DNA of 64,000 nucleotides. Source: Sphingomonas lacusdianchii. Its GTDB lineage: Bacteria; Pseudomonadota; Alphaproteobacteria; Sphingomonadales; Sphingomonadaceae. The notes below the pieces were generated by a model, which ran no database searches, was not told the DNA's origin, and saw only the letters and a list, made by a program, of their open reading frames with translations. Made by a program: the position numbers and the translations under genes. Numbering within the stretch: position 1 is the stretch's first letter; each line of letters starts with the position of its first letter. Location of the stretch: assembly GCF_022664395.1 (NCBI RefSeq), contig NZ_JAKRET010000004.1, positions 186,001 to 250,000 on the forward strand, written 5' to 3'. Below are positions 45,686 through 55,205 of this stretch, piece after piece.

Positions 45686-46957
45686 TCAAGCCGTCCACGC
45701 CGCGACATCGTCCTGCTGCCCGATCAGGGCGAGGCCATGGGCGACCGAGGTCAGTTCGTTGCCCGAGGCCAGCCGGTCCTGCCCGAAGCGTGTCGCGAAG
45801 GCGCGGCGGATGGCGGGGGTGAGCGAGGTGCCGCCGGTCAGGAACACGCGGTCGATCGCGCCTGCCGCGAGGCCGGCCGCGTCGAGCGCGCTCTCGACGG
45901 TCGCCATGATGCGGGCGAGATCGTCGGCGATCCATTCCTCGAACTGGTCGCGGGTGACTTCGGCACGGATCGCGATACCGCCGCCTTCGAACGCGAAGGT
46001 CGCGCTGTCGCCTTGCGACAGGGCACGCTTCACCTGTCCGACCGCGTCGTAGAGCGGATAGCCCTGTTCGCCCTCGATGATCGCGATCATGCGTTCGATG
46101 GCGTGCGGATCGGTGGCGGCGCGGCGGAGTTTGTCGAGCTCGGCCATGGTCTTGCGGTTGCGCATCAGCGCGAGGCGCGACCAGTCGGTGAAGTCGGTGA
46201 AATGGCCCGCCGGGATTTCCAGCACCTTGTCGAACGAGCGATAGGTGCCGCCCTTGCCCAGTAGCGGCAGGACCAGCTTGTCGAGGATGCGGCGGTCGAA
46301 CTGGTCGCCGGCGATGCCGATACCGGCATGGCCGAGCGGACGGGCGCGGCGGTCGGCGCCGGGGGCTTCGAGGCGGACGACCGAGAAGTCGCTGGTACCG
46401 CCGCCGAAATCGGCGACGAGGATGGTGGCGGCTTCGGTCAAGGTCGCAGCATGGCTGAACGCCGCGCCCAGCGGTTCGTAGACGTAGAGGATTTCGGCAC
46501 CCAGCGCGGCGAACATCGCGTCATAGCGTTGGCGCGCCAGCGCTTCGTCAGGACGGTGGCCGGCATAGGTGATCGGGCGGCCGACGACGATGCGCTGTGC
46601 GCCCTTCAACGCACCATGGGCGCGGGCGGCCAGCCGATCGAGAAAGGCGCGGCCGAGATCCTCGAACCGGTAGCGTTTGGTGAAGATCGGGGCGGTATCG
46701 AAACTGGGGCTGGCCGCGACCGATTTGAAAGATTGCAGGAAGCGGCAACCCTCCGGATATTGGAGATATTCGTCGATCGCCCATGGCCCGGCCTCGACCG
46801 CGATGCCGCCGGGGACCTCGTCCTGCCAAAAGCATAGCGCCGAGCGGAAGACGGGGTCGGCACCGTCGGGGCCATCAAGGGCTACCAGTTGCGCGGCGTC
46901 GCCCGTCGCGCGGGCGAGGACGGAATTGGTCGTGCCGAAATCTAGGCCGAGGGACAT
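45686..46957 (-). CDS. Hsp70-family protein (YegD-like)
   Basis: A protein of 423 residues made of the actin-like ATPase part only. Phosphate loops are LDFGTTNSVL at 4-13 and ADFGGGTSDFSVV near 190; the adenosine motif is VFLTGGTSLTPAI near the C-terminus. There is no Hsp70 substrate-binding domain, as in E. coli YegD. Its role is unknown; it may be a folding or signalling ATPase. It is monocistronic and convergent with trehalase. Confidence 0.88.
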   Translation of the reverse strand: MSLGLDFGTTNSVLARATGDAAQLVALDGPDGADPVFRSALCFWQDEVPGGIAVEAGPWAIDEYLQYPEGCRFLQSFKSVAASPSFDTAPIFTKRYRFEDLGRAFLDRLAARAHGALKGAQRIVVGRPITYAGHRPDEALARQRYDAMFAALGAEILYVYEPLGAAFSHAATLTEAATILVADFGGGTSDFSVVRLEAPGADRRARPLGHAGIGIAGDQFDRRILDKLVLPLLGKGGTYRSFDKVLEIPAGHFTDFTDWSRLALMRNRKTMAELDKLRRAATDPHAIERMIAIIEGEQGYPLYDAVGQVKRALSQGDSATFAFEGGGIAIRAEVTRDQFEEWIADDLARIMATVESALDAAGLAAGAIDRVFLTGGTSLTPAIRRAFATRFGQDRLASGNELTSVAHGLALIGQQDDVAAWTA

Positions 46958-47325
46958 TGCGGGGCTCCGGGCGGCGGCGGGTTGCCCTACACGGCTTGTG
47001 GCGGTTTGTCTTGGGTGTCGGGGGCGGTCGCGAGGGAATGGCGGCTTCGACCACCGGCCTGTACATCCCCGACCCCTCGCTTGCCTGCGCGGGGGACGCT
47101 TTCCCCGGCAGGAATGGTCCTGTCCTTTGTCATCAAACAGCTTGGGCCGATCGACGTTCGGTTCCTGTACGCGGGACGACTGCTCTATCTGCTATCGTCA
47201 CTCCCGCGCAGGCGGGGGTCCATATGCGCCAGCGTCGCGAATCTAGCCGAAACGTCAGCGGTTATGGATTCCCGGCTGCGCGGGAATGACGAAAGACGAC
47301 GATCGTCGCTGAAGGTCGATCGGCC
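46958..47325. repeat. Intergenic repeat region, with palindrome pair at 47197-47290
   Basis: Between the Hsp70 gene and the dehydrogenase fragment. Bases 47197-47290 contain GTCACTCCCGCGCAGGCGGG at the left and GATTCCCGGCTGCGCGGGAA at the right, another inverted repeat unit. A partial copy with CCCCTCGCTTGCCTGCGCGG lies near 47071-47090. No gene is recognised in these 368 bases, apart from the presumed promoter of the Hsp70-like gene next to 46957. Confidence 0.7.
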
Positions 47326-47670
47326 CTAGGCCGGCGTATAGGCCGACAGGCCGAGCTGCGCCCGGCGTCGCAACCACAGGCTGGGTCGATACCGGTCCGA
47401 GCCGGTGATCCGCTGCAGCTGCTCCATGATGGCCAGCGTTTTCGGCAAGCCCAGCCATTCCGCCCACTCGATCGGCCCCCGCGGATAATTCTGGGCAAGG
47501 CGCATCGCGAGGTCGATGTCCTGCGGTGTCGCGATTCCGATCTGCGCCAGTTCGCAGCCGAGATTAGCGACCATGGCGAGAATGCGTTGCAGCACGAAGC
47601 CGGGTGAATCCGCGATCTCCTCCACGGTGAAGCCCATACCGCGCAGGTTCCTCGTCAACTCCGGCGGCAA
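47326..47670 (-). pseudogene. C-terminal fragment of 3-hydroxyacyl-CoA dehydrogenase
   Basis: 114 residues match the C-terminal domain of PaaH/PaaC-type 3-hydroxyacyl-CoA dehydrogenases: ADSPGFVLQRILAMVANLGC, IGIATPQDIDLAMRLAQNYP and DRYRPSLWLRRRAQLGLS. A whole enzyme is about 480-510 residues with an N-terminal NAD domain, none of which is present. An in-frame TAG stands two codons before the TTG, and the first real coding sequence beyond, on the other strand, is the metallo-hydrolase at 47766. It is probably a remnant left by a deletion; it lies beside the palindromic repeat at 47197-47290. Confidence 0.8.
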
Positions 47671-47765
47671 TCCCTATGACCTCATCGGTCGCGTCTACCG
47701 GGTCGGCGCACGGATGTCGTTCTGACGATGCCGAACCTGTCACCACCATGCGAGGAAAGGGCGCG

Positions 47766-48764
47766 ATGAAGAGGAGATACGCCTTTCTGCCGGCCGCGAT
47801 CGGCTGGAGCACGGCCGCCGCCGCCCTTGCCGGCGCTGCGCCGCCAGCCCAGCGGCCGGCAATATCCGAATACGACCGGCACGTCGCCGTCGCAAAAGCG
47901 GCCGCGACCGGGGTCGCCGCGCGCCTGATCGGTCTGTGCGCGCTGCCGACCGGTGGCGAGCGCCGTCCGCCGGCGTTCGGTCGGGAGCGTCAGCTGATCG
48001 CGCCGCAGCGGGTCTTCGATCAGCTCTACTATGTCGGCCTCGCGAACCTGTCGGCCTGGGTCATCGATACCGGGGACGGGCTGGTCCTGATCGACGCGCT
48101 GAACAATGCCGGTGAAGCGAACGAGGTGATCGTCACCGGCATGCAGCGGCTCGGGCTGGACCCGGCGAAGCTGCGCTACATCATCGTTTCGCACGGCCAT
48201 GGCGACCATTATGGCGGCGCGGCGACCCTCGCCACCCGCTTCGGCGCCCGGGTGATCGCCAGCGACGTGGACTGGAAGCTGATGGCGTCGCCTGCGAGGA
48301 TGAACAATCCGGCATGGAGCCCGCCGCCGGCAAGGGACATGACGGTCACCGACGGGCAGACGCTGCGCGTCGGGCGTACGGCGATCACCTTCTACGTGAC
48401 GCCCGGCCATACCCCCGGGACGCTATCGCTGATCTTCGGCGTGAATCAGGGCGCGAAACGGCATGTGGCGGCGTTTTGGGGCGGAACGGCGTTCAACTTC
48501 GCGCCGACAGCCGCGAATTTCGCGACCTATGCCGCCTCCGCCAAGCGCTTCGGCCGGATCGCCGAGCAGGCCGGGGCGGACGTAATCCTGTCCAATCATC
48601 CGACCTACGACAACACTGTGGCCAATCTGGCGATCCTGCGCGACGGAAAGCCGGCGGACGCCAACCCCTATGTGGTCGGCCGTCAGGCTACCGGAAACTT
48701 CTTTACGGTCGCCAGCGAATGCGCCCAAGCCCGTCAAACCGCCACACAAGGCAACGAACCATGA
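47766..48764 (+). CDS. Exported MBL-fold metallo-hydrolase (subclass B3-like)
   Basis: A protein of 332 residues. KRRYAFLPAAIGWSTAAAAL is a signal peptide. The zinc site is SHGHGDHYGG (HxHxDH), with further ligands His in TPGHTPG and His in LSNHPTYDN. The context QRVFDQLYYVGLANLSAWVI is like B3 metallo-beta-lactamase relatives and other periplasmic MBL hydrolases. GGAAAGG precedes ATG 47766. Whether it hydrolyses beta-lactams or a natural lactone or ester is unknown; many B3-like proteins are not resistance enzymes. Confidence 0.85.
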   Translation: MKRRYAFLPAAIGWSTAAAALAGAAPPAQRPAISEYDRHVAVAKAAATGVAARLIGLCALPTGGERRPPAFGRERQLIAPQRVFDQLYYVGLANLSAWVIDTGDGLVLIDALNNAGEANEVIVTGMQRLGLDPAKLRYIIVSHGHGDHYGGAATLATRFGARVIASDVDWKLMASPARMNNPAWSPPPARDMTVTDGQTLRVGRTAITFYVTPGHTPGTLSLIFGVNQGAKRHVAAFWGGTAFNFAPTAANFATYAASAKRFGRIAEQAGADVILSNHPTYDNTVANLAILRDGKPADANPYVVGRQATGNFFTVASECAQARQTATQGNEP

Positions 48765-48923
48765 ATTGCGGCATCGGACGGAGCGACTGAACCGCACCGC
48801 ACCCGATCAGCACGCGCGGCACGATCCAGACGGAAGCGCCGGTACCCCAAACTTGCGGATGCCTTCGATCGTGGTACGCATCGCCGGTGTCGCCTGAGGT
48901 GCGCGGACGGGCAGGGGGAAGCG

Positions 48924-50729
48924 ATGGTCGGGTTGATGCGGTTGGTGGTGGTCGGGGCGATGGCGTCCGGCTGGGCAGTGGCGGGAAGCACGGTGGGCCA
49001 TGCCGCGCAGGCGCCGGCCGCGCCCGCTGCGCAGCAGGCGGATTGGGTGGCGGCCAGCAACCGCAATACCGCTTTGGTCCTTGCGGCACAGGCGAAATTT
49101 GATCCCGAGGATGCGTCGGGCAACGGTCTGTCGGCCTATGACGGACAGGCGACCGATCTGGCGCCCCGGCGCGACGAGCGGCGTACCGAGGCGCTGAACG
49201 CGGTGATCGCCGAACTGAAGCGACGCCGCGAGAGCGAGCGCGACCCGCGGATCCGGCAGGATCTCGACATCCTGATCCAGTCGGTTGCCGATGATATCGA
49301 AAGCATGCGGCTCCGCCAGAAATACATGCTGAACTGGATCGACGCGCCGCAGGCGATGTTCGGCGGGTTGAAGGTGCTGCTCGACGATCAGGTGGCACCG
49401 CAAAGGCGGGCGCGGGCGGTCGAGCTGTTGCGGCGCTATGTCGGCGACTGGCCCGGCACCACGCCGCTGACCGACCTCGCCCGTGCCCGGTTCGAGGAAC
49501 TGCGCAAACCGGGGCTACTCGGACCCAACAAGGTGTCGGTCGACAACGCCATCGCCAATGCCGCCACCTATGCCAACGGCATCCGCAAGCTGTTCGCGAA
49601 ATACAAGGTCGCCGGTGCCGGTCCCGCGCTCGAGAAGCTCGATGCGCAGATCGCCGCCTATACCGACTGGACCAGGACCGTCATCTTGCCGCTGGCCCGC
49701 ACCGACCATCGGCTGCCGCCGGAAATGTACGCCTTCCGGCTCCGCCAGTTCGGCATCGACATCGATTCCCGCCAGCTGATCGCGCAGGCGCAGGTCGAAT
49801 TCGCCGAGACCCGCGCGACGATGGCCGCGCTTGTGCCGCGCGTCGCCGCCGAAAAGGGGCTGACGCCGGGCAGCTATGTCGACGTCATCCGCCAGTTGAA
49901 GCGCGACCCCATCGCCGACGACCGGATCGAGGCGAGCTATGCCGAGGTCAACCGCCGGATCGAGGCCGCCATCCGTCGCGAACGCATCGTGACCCTGCCC
50001 GAGCGGCCGATGAAGATGCGGCTGGCGAGCGTGGCGGAATCGGCGGCGTCGCCCGCCCCGCACATGGAACCGCCGCCGCTGCTGAACAACAAGGGCGAAT
50101 ATGGCACGTTCGTGCTGCCGGTCGGCGTTCCGGGCACCGGACCCGAACTGCGCTACGACGATTTCAACTTCCCCGCCGCGCAATGGTCGGTCAGCGCGCA
50201 TGAGGGGCGCCCGGGGCATGAACTGCAATTCTCGGCGATGCTCGAAGGCGGCGTGTCGCAGGCGCGCATCCTCTATGCCTTCAACAGCGTGAACGTCGAA
50301 GGATGGGCGCTATATGCCGAGGCGGAGGCGCTGCCCTATCACCCGATCGAGGGGCAGTTGATGGCCTATCAGGCGCGACTGCTGCGCGCGGCGCGGGCGT
50401 TTCTCGACCCGATGCTGAACCTCGGCCTGCTGCCGGTCGAGGATGCGCGCCGCATCCTGATCGAGCAGGTCGCGGTGTCGCCAGCGATGGCGAAGCAGGA
50501 GATCGAGCGCTACACTTCGCGCGCGCCGGGGCAGGCGGGCAGTTATTTCTACGGCTATACCCGCCTGCTGCGCATCCGGATCGAGGCGGAACTGGCATTG
50601 GGTCCGAAGTTCGACCGGATGGCGTTCAACGACTTCCTGCTGGCGCAAGGGCTGCTGCCCCCCGACCTGCTCGAAAAGGCGGTAATGACCGAGTTCGTGC
50701 CGCAACAACAGCGTTCGCGCGAACGATAG
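48924..50729 (+). CDS. DUF885-family exported metallopeptidase-like protein
   Basis: A protein of 601 residues. A signal segment (RLVVVGAMASGWAVAGSTV) leads a large helical domain, then the zinc-like motif HEGRPGHELQ (HExxxGHELQ of DUF885), with YNFFAS-type helix replaced by AFNSVNVEGWALYAEAEAL. DUF885 proteins are related to M32/carboxypeptidase-like metallopeptidases. It probably acts in the periplasm on peptides. GGGGGAAG precedes the ATG. The next gene starts 39 bases on. Confidence 0.88.
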   Translation: MVGLMRLVVVGAMASGWAVAGSTVGHAAQAPAAPAAQQADWVAASNRNTALVLAAQAKFDPEDASGNGLSAYDGQATDLAPRRDERRTEALNAVIAELKRRRESERDPRIRQDLDILIQSVADDIESMRLRQKYMLNWIDAPQAMFGGLKVLLDDQVAPQRRARAVELLRRYVGDWPGTTPLTDLARARFEELRKPGLLGPNKVSVDNAIANAATYANGIRKLFAKYKVAGAGPALEKLDAQIAAYTDWTRTVILPLARTDHRLPPEMYAFRLRQFGIDIDSRQLIAQAQVEFAETRATMAALVPRVAAEKGLTPGSYVDVIRQLKRDPIADDRIEASYAEVNRRIEAAIRRERIVTLPERPMKMRLASVAESAASPAPHMEPPPLLNNKGEYGTFVLPVGVPGTGPELRYDDFNFPAAQWSVSAHEGRPGHELQFSAMLEGGVSQARILYAFNSVNVEGWALYAEAEALPYHPIEGQLMAYQARLLRAARAFLDPMLNLGLLPVEDARRILIEQVAVSPAMAKQEIERYTSRAPGQAGSYFYGYTRLLRIRIEAELALGPKFDRMAFNDFLLAQGLLPPDLLEKAVMTEFVPQQQRSRER

Positions 50730-50768
50730 ACGCTGGATCATCCGCCAACGTCCCCCATCTTGCCGGGT

Positions 50769-51533
50769 ATGGACGACGATATCGATCAGCAGGGGCCGAT
50801 CCTGCCGCGGGCGCGCAAGGTCGTGAGCGGCTTTGCCGAGGTAGGGCTGAGCGGCGCCGAGGAACTGTTGCGCCGCATGTCGCCGGAAGGGCGCGAACAG
50901 GCGCGCCGCGACCGGGCGGCACGGGCGCGTCGGCAACGCCGGCTGGCATTGCGTCTGGCGATGGCCAGCGCCGGTGCGCTGCTGGTCTGGGCAGTCCTCG
51001 CCGCCATCGGCGCGCCGGGCGTGGCGCTGGCGGTGGCGATGGCGGCACTGATCGTCGCGGCGACGCTGATCGTCGTGCGCGCCGATCCCCGCGCACCGGG
51101 ACGCGAGGCGCTGGTCCAGGCGGCACTGCCCGATCTGGTCGAGGAAGCCGATATCTGGCTGGCGGGGTATCAGCGCGGCCTGCCGCCGCCCGCGCGGCAA
51201 CTGGCGACCGACATCCGCCAGCGCCTCGACGGGCTCCGTCCGCTGGTCGGGCGGCTCGATCCGCGCAGTCCGGCGGCGGGGGCGATCCACAAGCTGATCG
51301 CGGTCGAACTGCCCGACCTGATCGACGGCTGGCGCGACGTGCCGTCCGCATCGCGCCGGACGATGCTGCCCGACGGACGGACTCCCGACGATCATCTGGT
51401 TAACGGGCTGCACCTGATCGATGCCGAACTGACGCGCCTGCGCGGCGCGGCCGGCGATGGGGCGCTGGACGCGATCGCGGTGCAGAGCCGCTATCTGGAA
51501 CTGAAATATGGTGGTGACGGCCTGTCGCCCTGA
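50769..51533 (+). CDS. Hypothetical membrane protein
   Basis: A protein of 254 residues. Charged N-terminal helices (EELLRRMSPEGREQARRDRA) precede two adjacent membrane helices (about 62-83 and 85-105: AMASAGALLVWAVLAAIGAP, VALAVAMAALIVAATLIVV). A long helical cytosolic C-terminus follows (VEEADIWLAGYQRGLPPPAR). The ATG at 50769 is preferred to a TTG three codons upstream. No family recognised; a cell-envelope or stress role is only a guess. Confidence 0.75.
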   Translation: MDDDIDQQGPILPRARKVVSGFAEVGLSGAEELLRRMSPEGREQARRDRAARARRQRRLALRLAMASAGALLVWAVLAAIGAPGVALAVAMAALIVAATLIVVRADPRAPGREALVQAALPDLVEEADIWLAGYQRGLPPPARQLATDIRQRLDGLRPLVGRLDPRSPAAGAIHKLIAVELPDLIDGWRDVPSASRRTMLPDGRTPDDHLVNGLHLIDAELTRLRGAAGDGALDAIAVQSRYLELKYGGDGLSP

Positions 51534-51638
51534 CCGCAGCGGCCGGTTCGATCGGTCGGTCGCGCGCGCAAAGCCCTTGCGCCCGGGAGTCGCGACGTGG
51601 ATGGTGCCCCGCAACGAAAGCGATCGGAGTCGAAGCGA

Positions 51639-51821
51639 ATGGACGTGAACGCCCATGGGGAAGACACCGCCGCTCTGCGTGCCGAGGTACATTTCCTCGC
51701 GGCGCTGGTCGACGAATTGATGCGCAAGATGCTGACGGCCGGCACCCTGTCGCAGGTCGAAATGAACGAGATCGAGGCGGCGGTCGCGCGGCGGGTAGGG
51801 GGCCTGCCGCGCGCATGGTGA
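51639..51821 (+). CDS. Small coiled-coil hypothetical protein
   Basis: A protein of 60 residues: after NAHGEDTA a heptad-like helix (ALRAEVHFLAALVDELMRKM) and a second helix (SQVEMNEIEAAVARRVGG). GGAG lies about 11 bases before the ATG at 51639. It follows the membrane protein by 105 bases and is convergent with cobA. The codon use matches its neighbours, so it may be real; family unknown. Confidence 0.5.
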   Translation: MDVNAHGEDTAALRAEVHFLAALVDELMRKMLTAGTLSQVEMNEIEAAVARRVGGLPRAW

Positions 51822-51831
51822 CGATCGGCCG

Positions 51832-52626
51832 TCAGGCGGGTTGCGCCGGTACCTGACCCGCCACGCCAGCGCCGACGAACCGGGCGACTGGCATTGGAGC
51901 CGCCACCGCCTCGCCGATCAGCAGCAGCGCGGGATCGCTGTCGCTGATCGCCTCGACCAGAAAGGCGAGAGCGGACAGCCGCCCGCGAATGATGCGTTCG
52001 GTCGGCAGCGACACGTTGACCGCGACCATCACCGGCGTGTCGGCGGCGCGGCCGGCGGCGATCAGTTCGCGCGCGACCTCATGCGCGGCGGCGCGGCCCA
52101 TATAGACGGCCAGCGTCGCGTCGGCCGCGGCGAGCGTCCGCCAATCGAGGTTGAGCGCTTCGCCCGCCCGGGCATGTGCGGTGACGAAGGTCAACTTGCG
52201 CGCCAGCCCGCGCAGCGTCAGCGACACCCCGCCCGATGCCGCCGCCGCGCTGGCGGCGGTGATGCCGGGACAGATGCGGGTGGCGACGCCGTGCGCCGCC
52301 AGATGCTCGATCTCTTCGGTCGACCGGCCGAAGATCGACGCGTCGCCGCCCTTCAGCCGCACCACGCGCTTGCCGGCCAGCGCCGCATCGGCGAGCAGGT
52401 CGTTGATCGACCGTTGCTCTTTCGAATGACGGCCCGATCGCTTGCCGACCGGTACCCGTTCGGCTTGGGGCCCGATCAGGTCGAGTACGCCGGGGCCGAC
52501 AAGCGCGTCGTAGAAGACGATATCGGCGGCGGCGATCAGGCGTTCGGCCTTGCGGGTCAGCAGGTCGGGATCGCCGGGACCGGCCCCGACCAGCCAGACC
52601 ATGCCGGGCGTGAAGTCATGCGGCAT
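51832..52626 (-). CDS. cobA: Uroporphyrinogen-III C-methyltransferase (siroheme)
   Basis: A protein of 264 residues. The SAM-binding sequence VWLVGAGPGDPDLLTRKAER at the N-terminus, VVRLKGGDASIFGR (LKGGDP motif variant), and GVATRICPGITAASAA are those of the SUMT family. There is no CysG N-terminal dehydrogenase half, so precorrin-2 oxidation and iron insertion must be supplied elsewhere. It makes precorrin-2 for siroheme, the cofactor of NirB. AAGGAA precedes ATG 52626, which overlaps nasA by 11 bases. Confidence 0.93.
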   Translation of the reverse strand: MPHDFTPGMVWLVGAGPGDPDLLTRKAERLIAAADIVFYDALVGPGVLDLIGPQAERVPVGKRSGRHSKEQRSINDLLADAALAGKRVVRLKGGDASIFGRSTEEIEHLAAHGVATRICPGITAASAAAASGGVSLTLRGLARKLTFVTAHARAGEALNLDWRTLAAADATLAVYMGRAAAHEVARELIAAGRAADTPVMVAVNVSLPTERIIRGRLSALAFLVEAISDSDPALLLIGEAVAAPMPVARFVGAGVAGQVPAQPA

Positions 52627-55204
52627 GGGTCGTTCCTTTTGTGGCGAGGAGTTTGGCAAGCGCCGGGCGGCACGATCCGCAGTTCGTGCCGGCGCCGATC
52701 GCTTTCCCGATCGCGGCGACGTCGGTCAGCCGTTGGTCGGCGATCGTGGTCAGGATGGTGTTGAGGCCGATGTCGAAACAGGCGCAGACGATCGGTCCGC
52801 GATCGACCTGCACCCCCGGCGCGCGACCGGCGAGCAGGGTCGGGGCGGCGCTCGCTTCGGCCAGTTGCGCGACCAGCCAGTCGCGCGGCGGCAGCGACCC
52901 GTCGCGCGTGACGAACAGCGCGGCGGCGAGCCGACCGTCGCGCAGGATCGCGATGCGGCGCGTCCCGCGTGCGGCATCGATCGCCTCGATCCGCTCGCCA
53001 CGCGGCAGCAGCGCGTCGAGCCTCGCGGCATCCCCGTTCCCGGCCAGATCCCAGACGGTGCCGCACGGGACCGCCACCCGCGTCGCCCACAGACAGTCGG
53101 GCCGCGGGGTTTCGTCGCGGACGATCAGGAAGCCGCGCCAGTCGCTCGCCACCGCCGCGATCCGCGCCGGCGTCGCCTTGAACCCCGGCTGCCCCGACAC
53201 CGGATCGGTCAACGGGCGGGGCAGGCGGCCCGAACGGCCGCCGGTCGCATTGCGGTCGGTCCAGTGGATCGGCACGAACAATTCGCCCGGCCGCTGGGTC
53301 GGCGTGACCTGCACCCGGTACAGGCTGTCGCCCTGCGGCGTCGCGACACGGGCGAGGCCGCCATCGGCGAGCCCGAGCCGGGTCGCGTCGCCCGGATGGA
53401 CCTCGACCAGCGGTTCCTCGCGGTGGCGGGCCAGCTTGGGGCTGAGACCCGTGCGGGTCATCGTGTGCCACTGATCGCGATAGCGCCCGGTGTTGAGCGT
53501 CATCGGCCATGCGTCGAGCGTACCGGCCACCGGCTTCTGCGCGACCGCGACCATGCGGGCGCGGCCATCGGCGGTCGAGAAACGGCCATCGGCGAACGGC
53601 GTCTCGTCCCAGCGGAACGGCTGCATCGCGTCATACTCGGCATTGCCGCGCGCGGTATGGCCGGGCAGCGCGAAGCGGCGCGCCCCGTCATTCTGATAGG
53701 TCGACAGCCGGCAATGCTCGCGCCAGATATCGGCCGGCCGGTCATAGGCGAAGGCGCTGCGCCAGCCCATGCGCTGCGCGACCTGCGATATGATCCACCA
53801 GTCGGGCTTCGCCTCGCCGGGCAGGGGCAGGAAGGCGCGCTGGCGGCTGACGACGCGTTCCGAATTGGTGACCGTGCCGTCCTTTTCCCCCCATGCGGCG
53901 GCGGGCAGGCGAACATGCGCGTAAGCCGAGGTGTCGGTGTCGGCGATGACGTCGGACACGACGACGAACGGACATTCGGCGAGCGCGGCGCGGACGCGGT
54001 CGGCATCGGGCATCGACACGGCGGGGTTGGTCGCCATGATCCATACCGCCTTGACCCGGCCTTCGCCGACGGCGCGGAACAGGTCGACCGCCTTCAGCCC
54101 CGGTGCGGACGCCATGGTCGGTGCGGCCCAGAAACGGCCGACCCGTGCCACGTCGTCGGGCGCGAACCCCATATGCGCGGCGAGCGTGGTGGCAAGGCCG
54201 CCGACCTCGCGCCCGCCCATCGCATTGGGCTGGCCAGTGATCGAAAAGGGCGCGGCGCCAGGCTTGCCGATGCGGCCGGTGGCGAGGTGGACGTTGACGA
54301 TCGCATTGACCTGATCGGTGCCGGTCAGCGACTGGTTGATGCCTTGGCTGAACATCGTGACGGTGCGCGGCGTGGCGGCGAACAGCTCGTAGAAGCGGCG
54401 CAGATCGGCGGCGGGCAGGTCGCAGGTCTTCGCGACCGACCACAGGTCATAGCCGTCGGCGAGATGGTCCCAGAAGCCATCGGGCACCGCGACATGCGCG
54501 TCGATATACGCTTCGTCCAGCGCACCGGCGTCGCGGCACCATGCCAGCAGCCCGTTCATCAGCGCGACGTCGGTACCGGGCTTTACGGGCAGATGCAGGT
54601 CGGCTTCGTCGGCGGTCTCGGTGCGGCGCGGGTCGATCACGACCAGCTTCGCCCCGGCGTCGCAGCGGGCGCGGATGCGCTGATAGACGATCGGATGGCA
54701 CCATGCGGTGTTCGACCCGACCAGCACGATCAGGTCGGCGGCGTCGAGGTCGCTGTAATTGGCGGGCACGACATCCTCGCCGAACGCGCGCAGATGCCCC
54801 GCGACCGCGCTCGACATGCACAGGCGCGAATTGGTGTCGATGTTCGCCGATCCGATGAACCCCTTCATCAGCTTGTTGGCGACATAATAGTCCTCGGTCA
54901 GCAACTGGCCGGAGACGTAGAAGGCGACGCTGTCGGGACCGTGCTGGGCGATGGTGTCGCGGAAGCGTTTGGCGACGAGGTCGAGCGCCTTGACCCACGT
55001 CGCCTGCTTGCGGCCGATCATGGGGTGGAGCAGGCGGCCGTCGAGGCCGATCGTCTCGCCGAGATGCGTGCCCTTGGAACAAAGCCGGCCGCCATTGGCG
55101 GGGTGGTCGGGGTCGCCGGCGATGGTCGCGGTGCGCGGGCCGGTCGGGGTGGCGACGATACCGCAGCCGACCCCGCAATAGGCGCAGGTGGTTTTGACTG
55201 CCAT
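52616..55204 (-). CDS. nasA: Assimilatory nitrate reductase, catalytic subunit with C-terminal [2Fe-2S] domain
   Basis: A protein of 862 residues. The N-terminal [4Fe-4S] cluster is C7-x2-C10-x3-C14 and C42; the molybdopterin domains follow (ADLIVLVGSNTAWCHPIVYQ, MGGREVGGLATTLAAHMGFA). The last ~60 residues (IVCACFDIG...GTNCGSCRPALAKLL) have the CxC...CxxC spacing of a bacterioferritin-associated-ferredoxin-like [2Fe-2S] domain, as in NasA of Klebsiella. There is no signal peptide, so it is cytosolic. It reduces nitrate to nitrite. ATG 55204 is preferred to the TTG one codon earlier. Confidence 0.94.
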   Translation of the reverse strand: MAVKTTCAYCGVGCGIVATPTGPRTATIAGDPDHPANGGRLCSKGTHLGETIGLDGRLLHPMIGRKQATWVKALDLVAKRFRDTIAQHGPDSVAFYVSGQLLTEDYYVANKLMKGFIGSANIDTNSRLCMSSAVAGHLRAFGEDVVPANYSDLDAADLIVLVGSNTAWCHPIVYQRIRARCDAGAKLVVIDPRRTETADEADLHLPVKPGTDVALMNGLLAWCRDAGALDEAYIDAHVAVPDGFWDHLADGYDLWSVAKTCDLPAADLRRFYELFAATPRTVTMFSQGINQSLTGTDQVNAIVNVHLATGRIGKPGAAPFSITGQPNAMGGREVGGLATTLAAHMGFAPDDVARVGRFWAAPTMASAPGLKAVDLFRAVGEGRVKAVWIMATNPAVSMPDADRVRAALAECPFVVVSDVIADTDTSAYAHVRLPAAAWGEKDGTVTNSERVVSRQRAFLPLPGEAKPDWWIISQVAQRMGWRSAFAYDRPADIWREHCRLSTYQNDGARRFALPGHTARGNAEYDAMQPFRWDETPFADGRFSTADGRARMVAVAQKPVAGTLDAWPMTLNTGRYRDQWHTMTRTGLSPKLARHREEPLVEVHPGDATRLGLADGGLARVATPQGDSLYRVQVTPTQRPGELFVPIHWTDRNATGGRSGRLPRPLTDPVSGQPGFKATPARIAAVASDWRGFLIVRDETPRPDCLWATRVAVPCGTVWDLAGNGDAARLDALLPRGERIEAIDAARGTRRIAILRDGRLAAALFVTRDGSLPPRDWLVAQLAEASAAPTLLAGRAPGVQVDRGPIVCACFDIGLNTILTTIADQRLTDVAAIGKAIGAGTNCGSCRPALAKLLATKGTTHAA

Positions 55205-55205
55205 C

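Noticed and set aside
47766-48764. Reading the metallo-hydrolase as an antibiotic resistance gene
   Set aside because: The zinc motif is common to many periplasmic hydrolases; the sequence alone does not show beta-lactamase activity.
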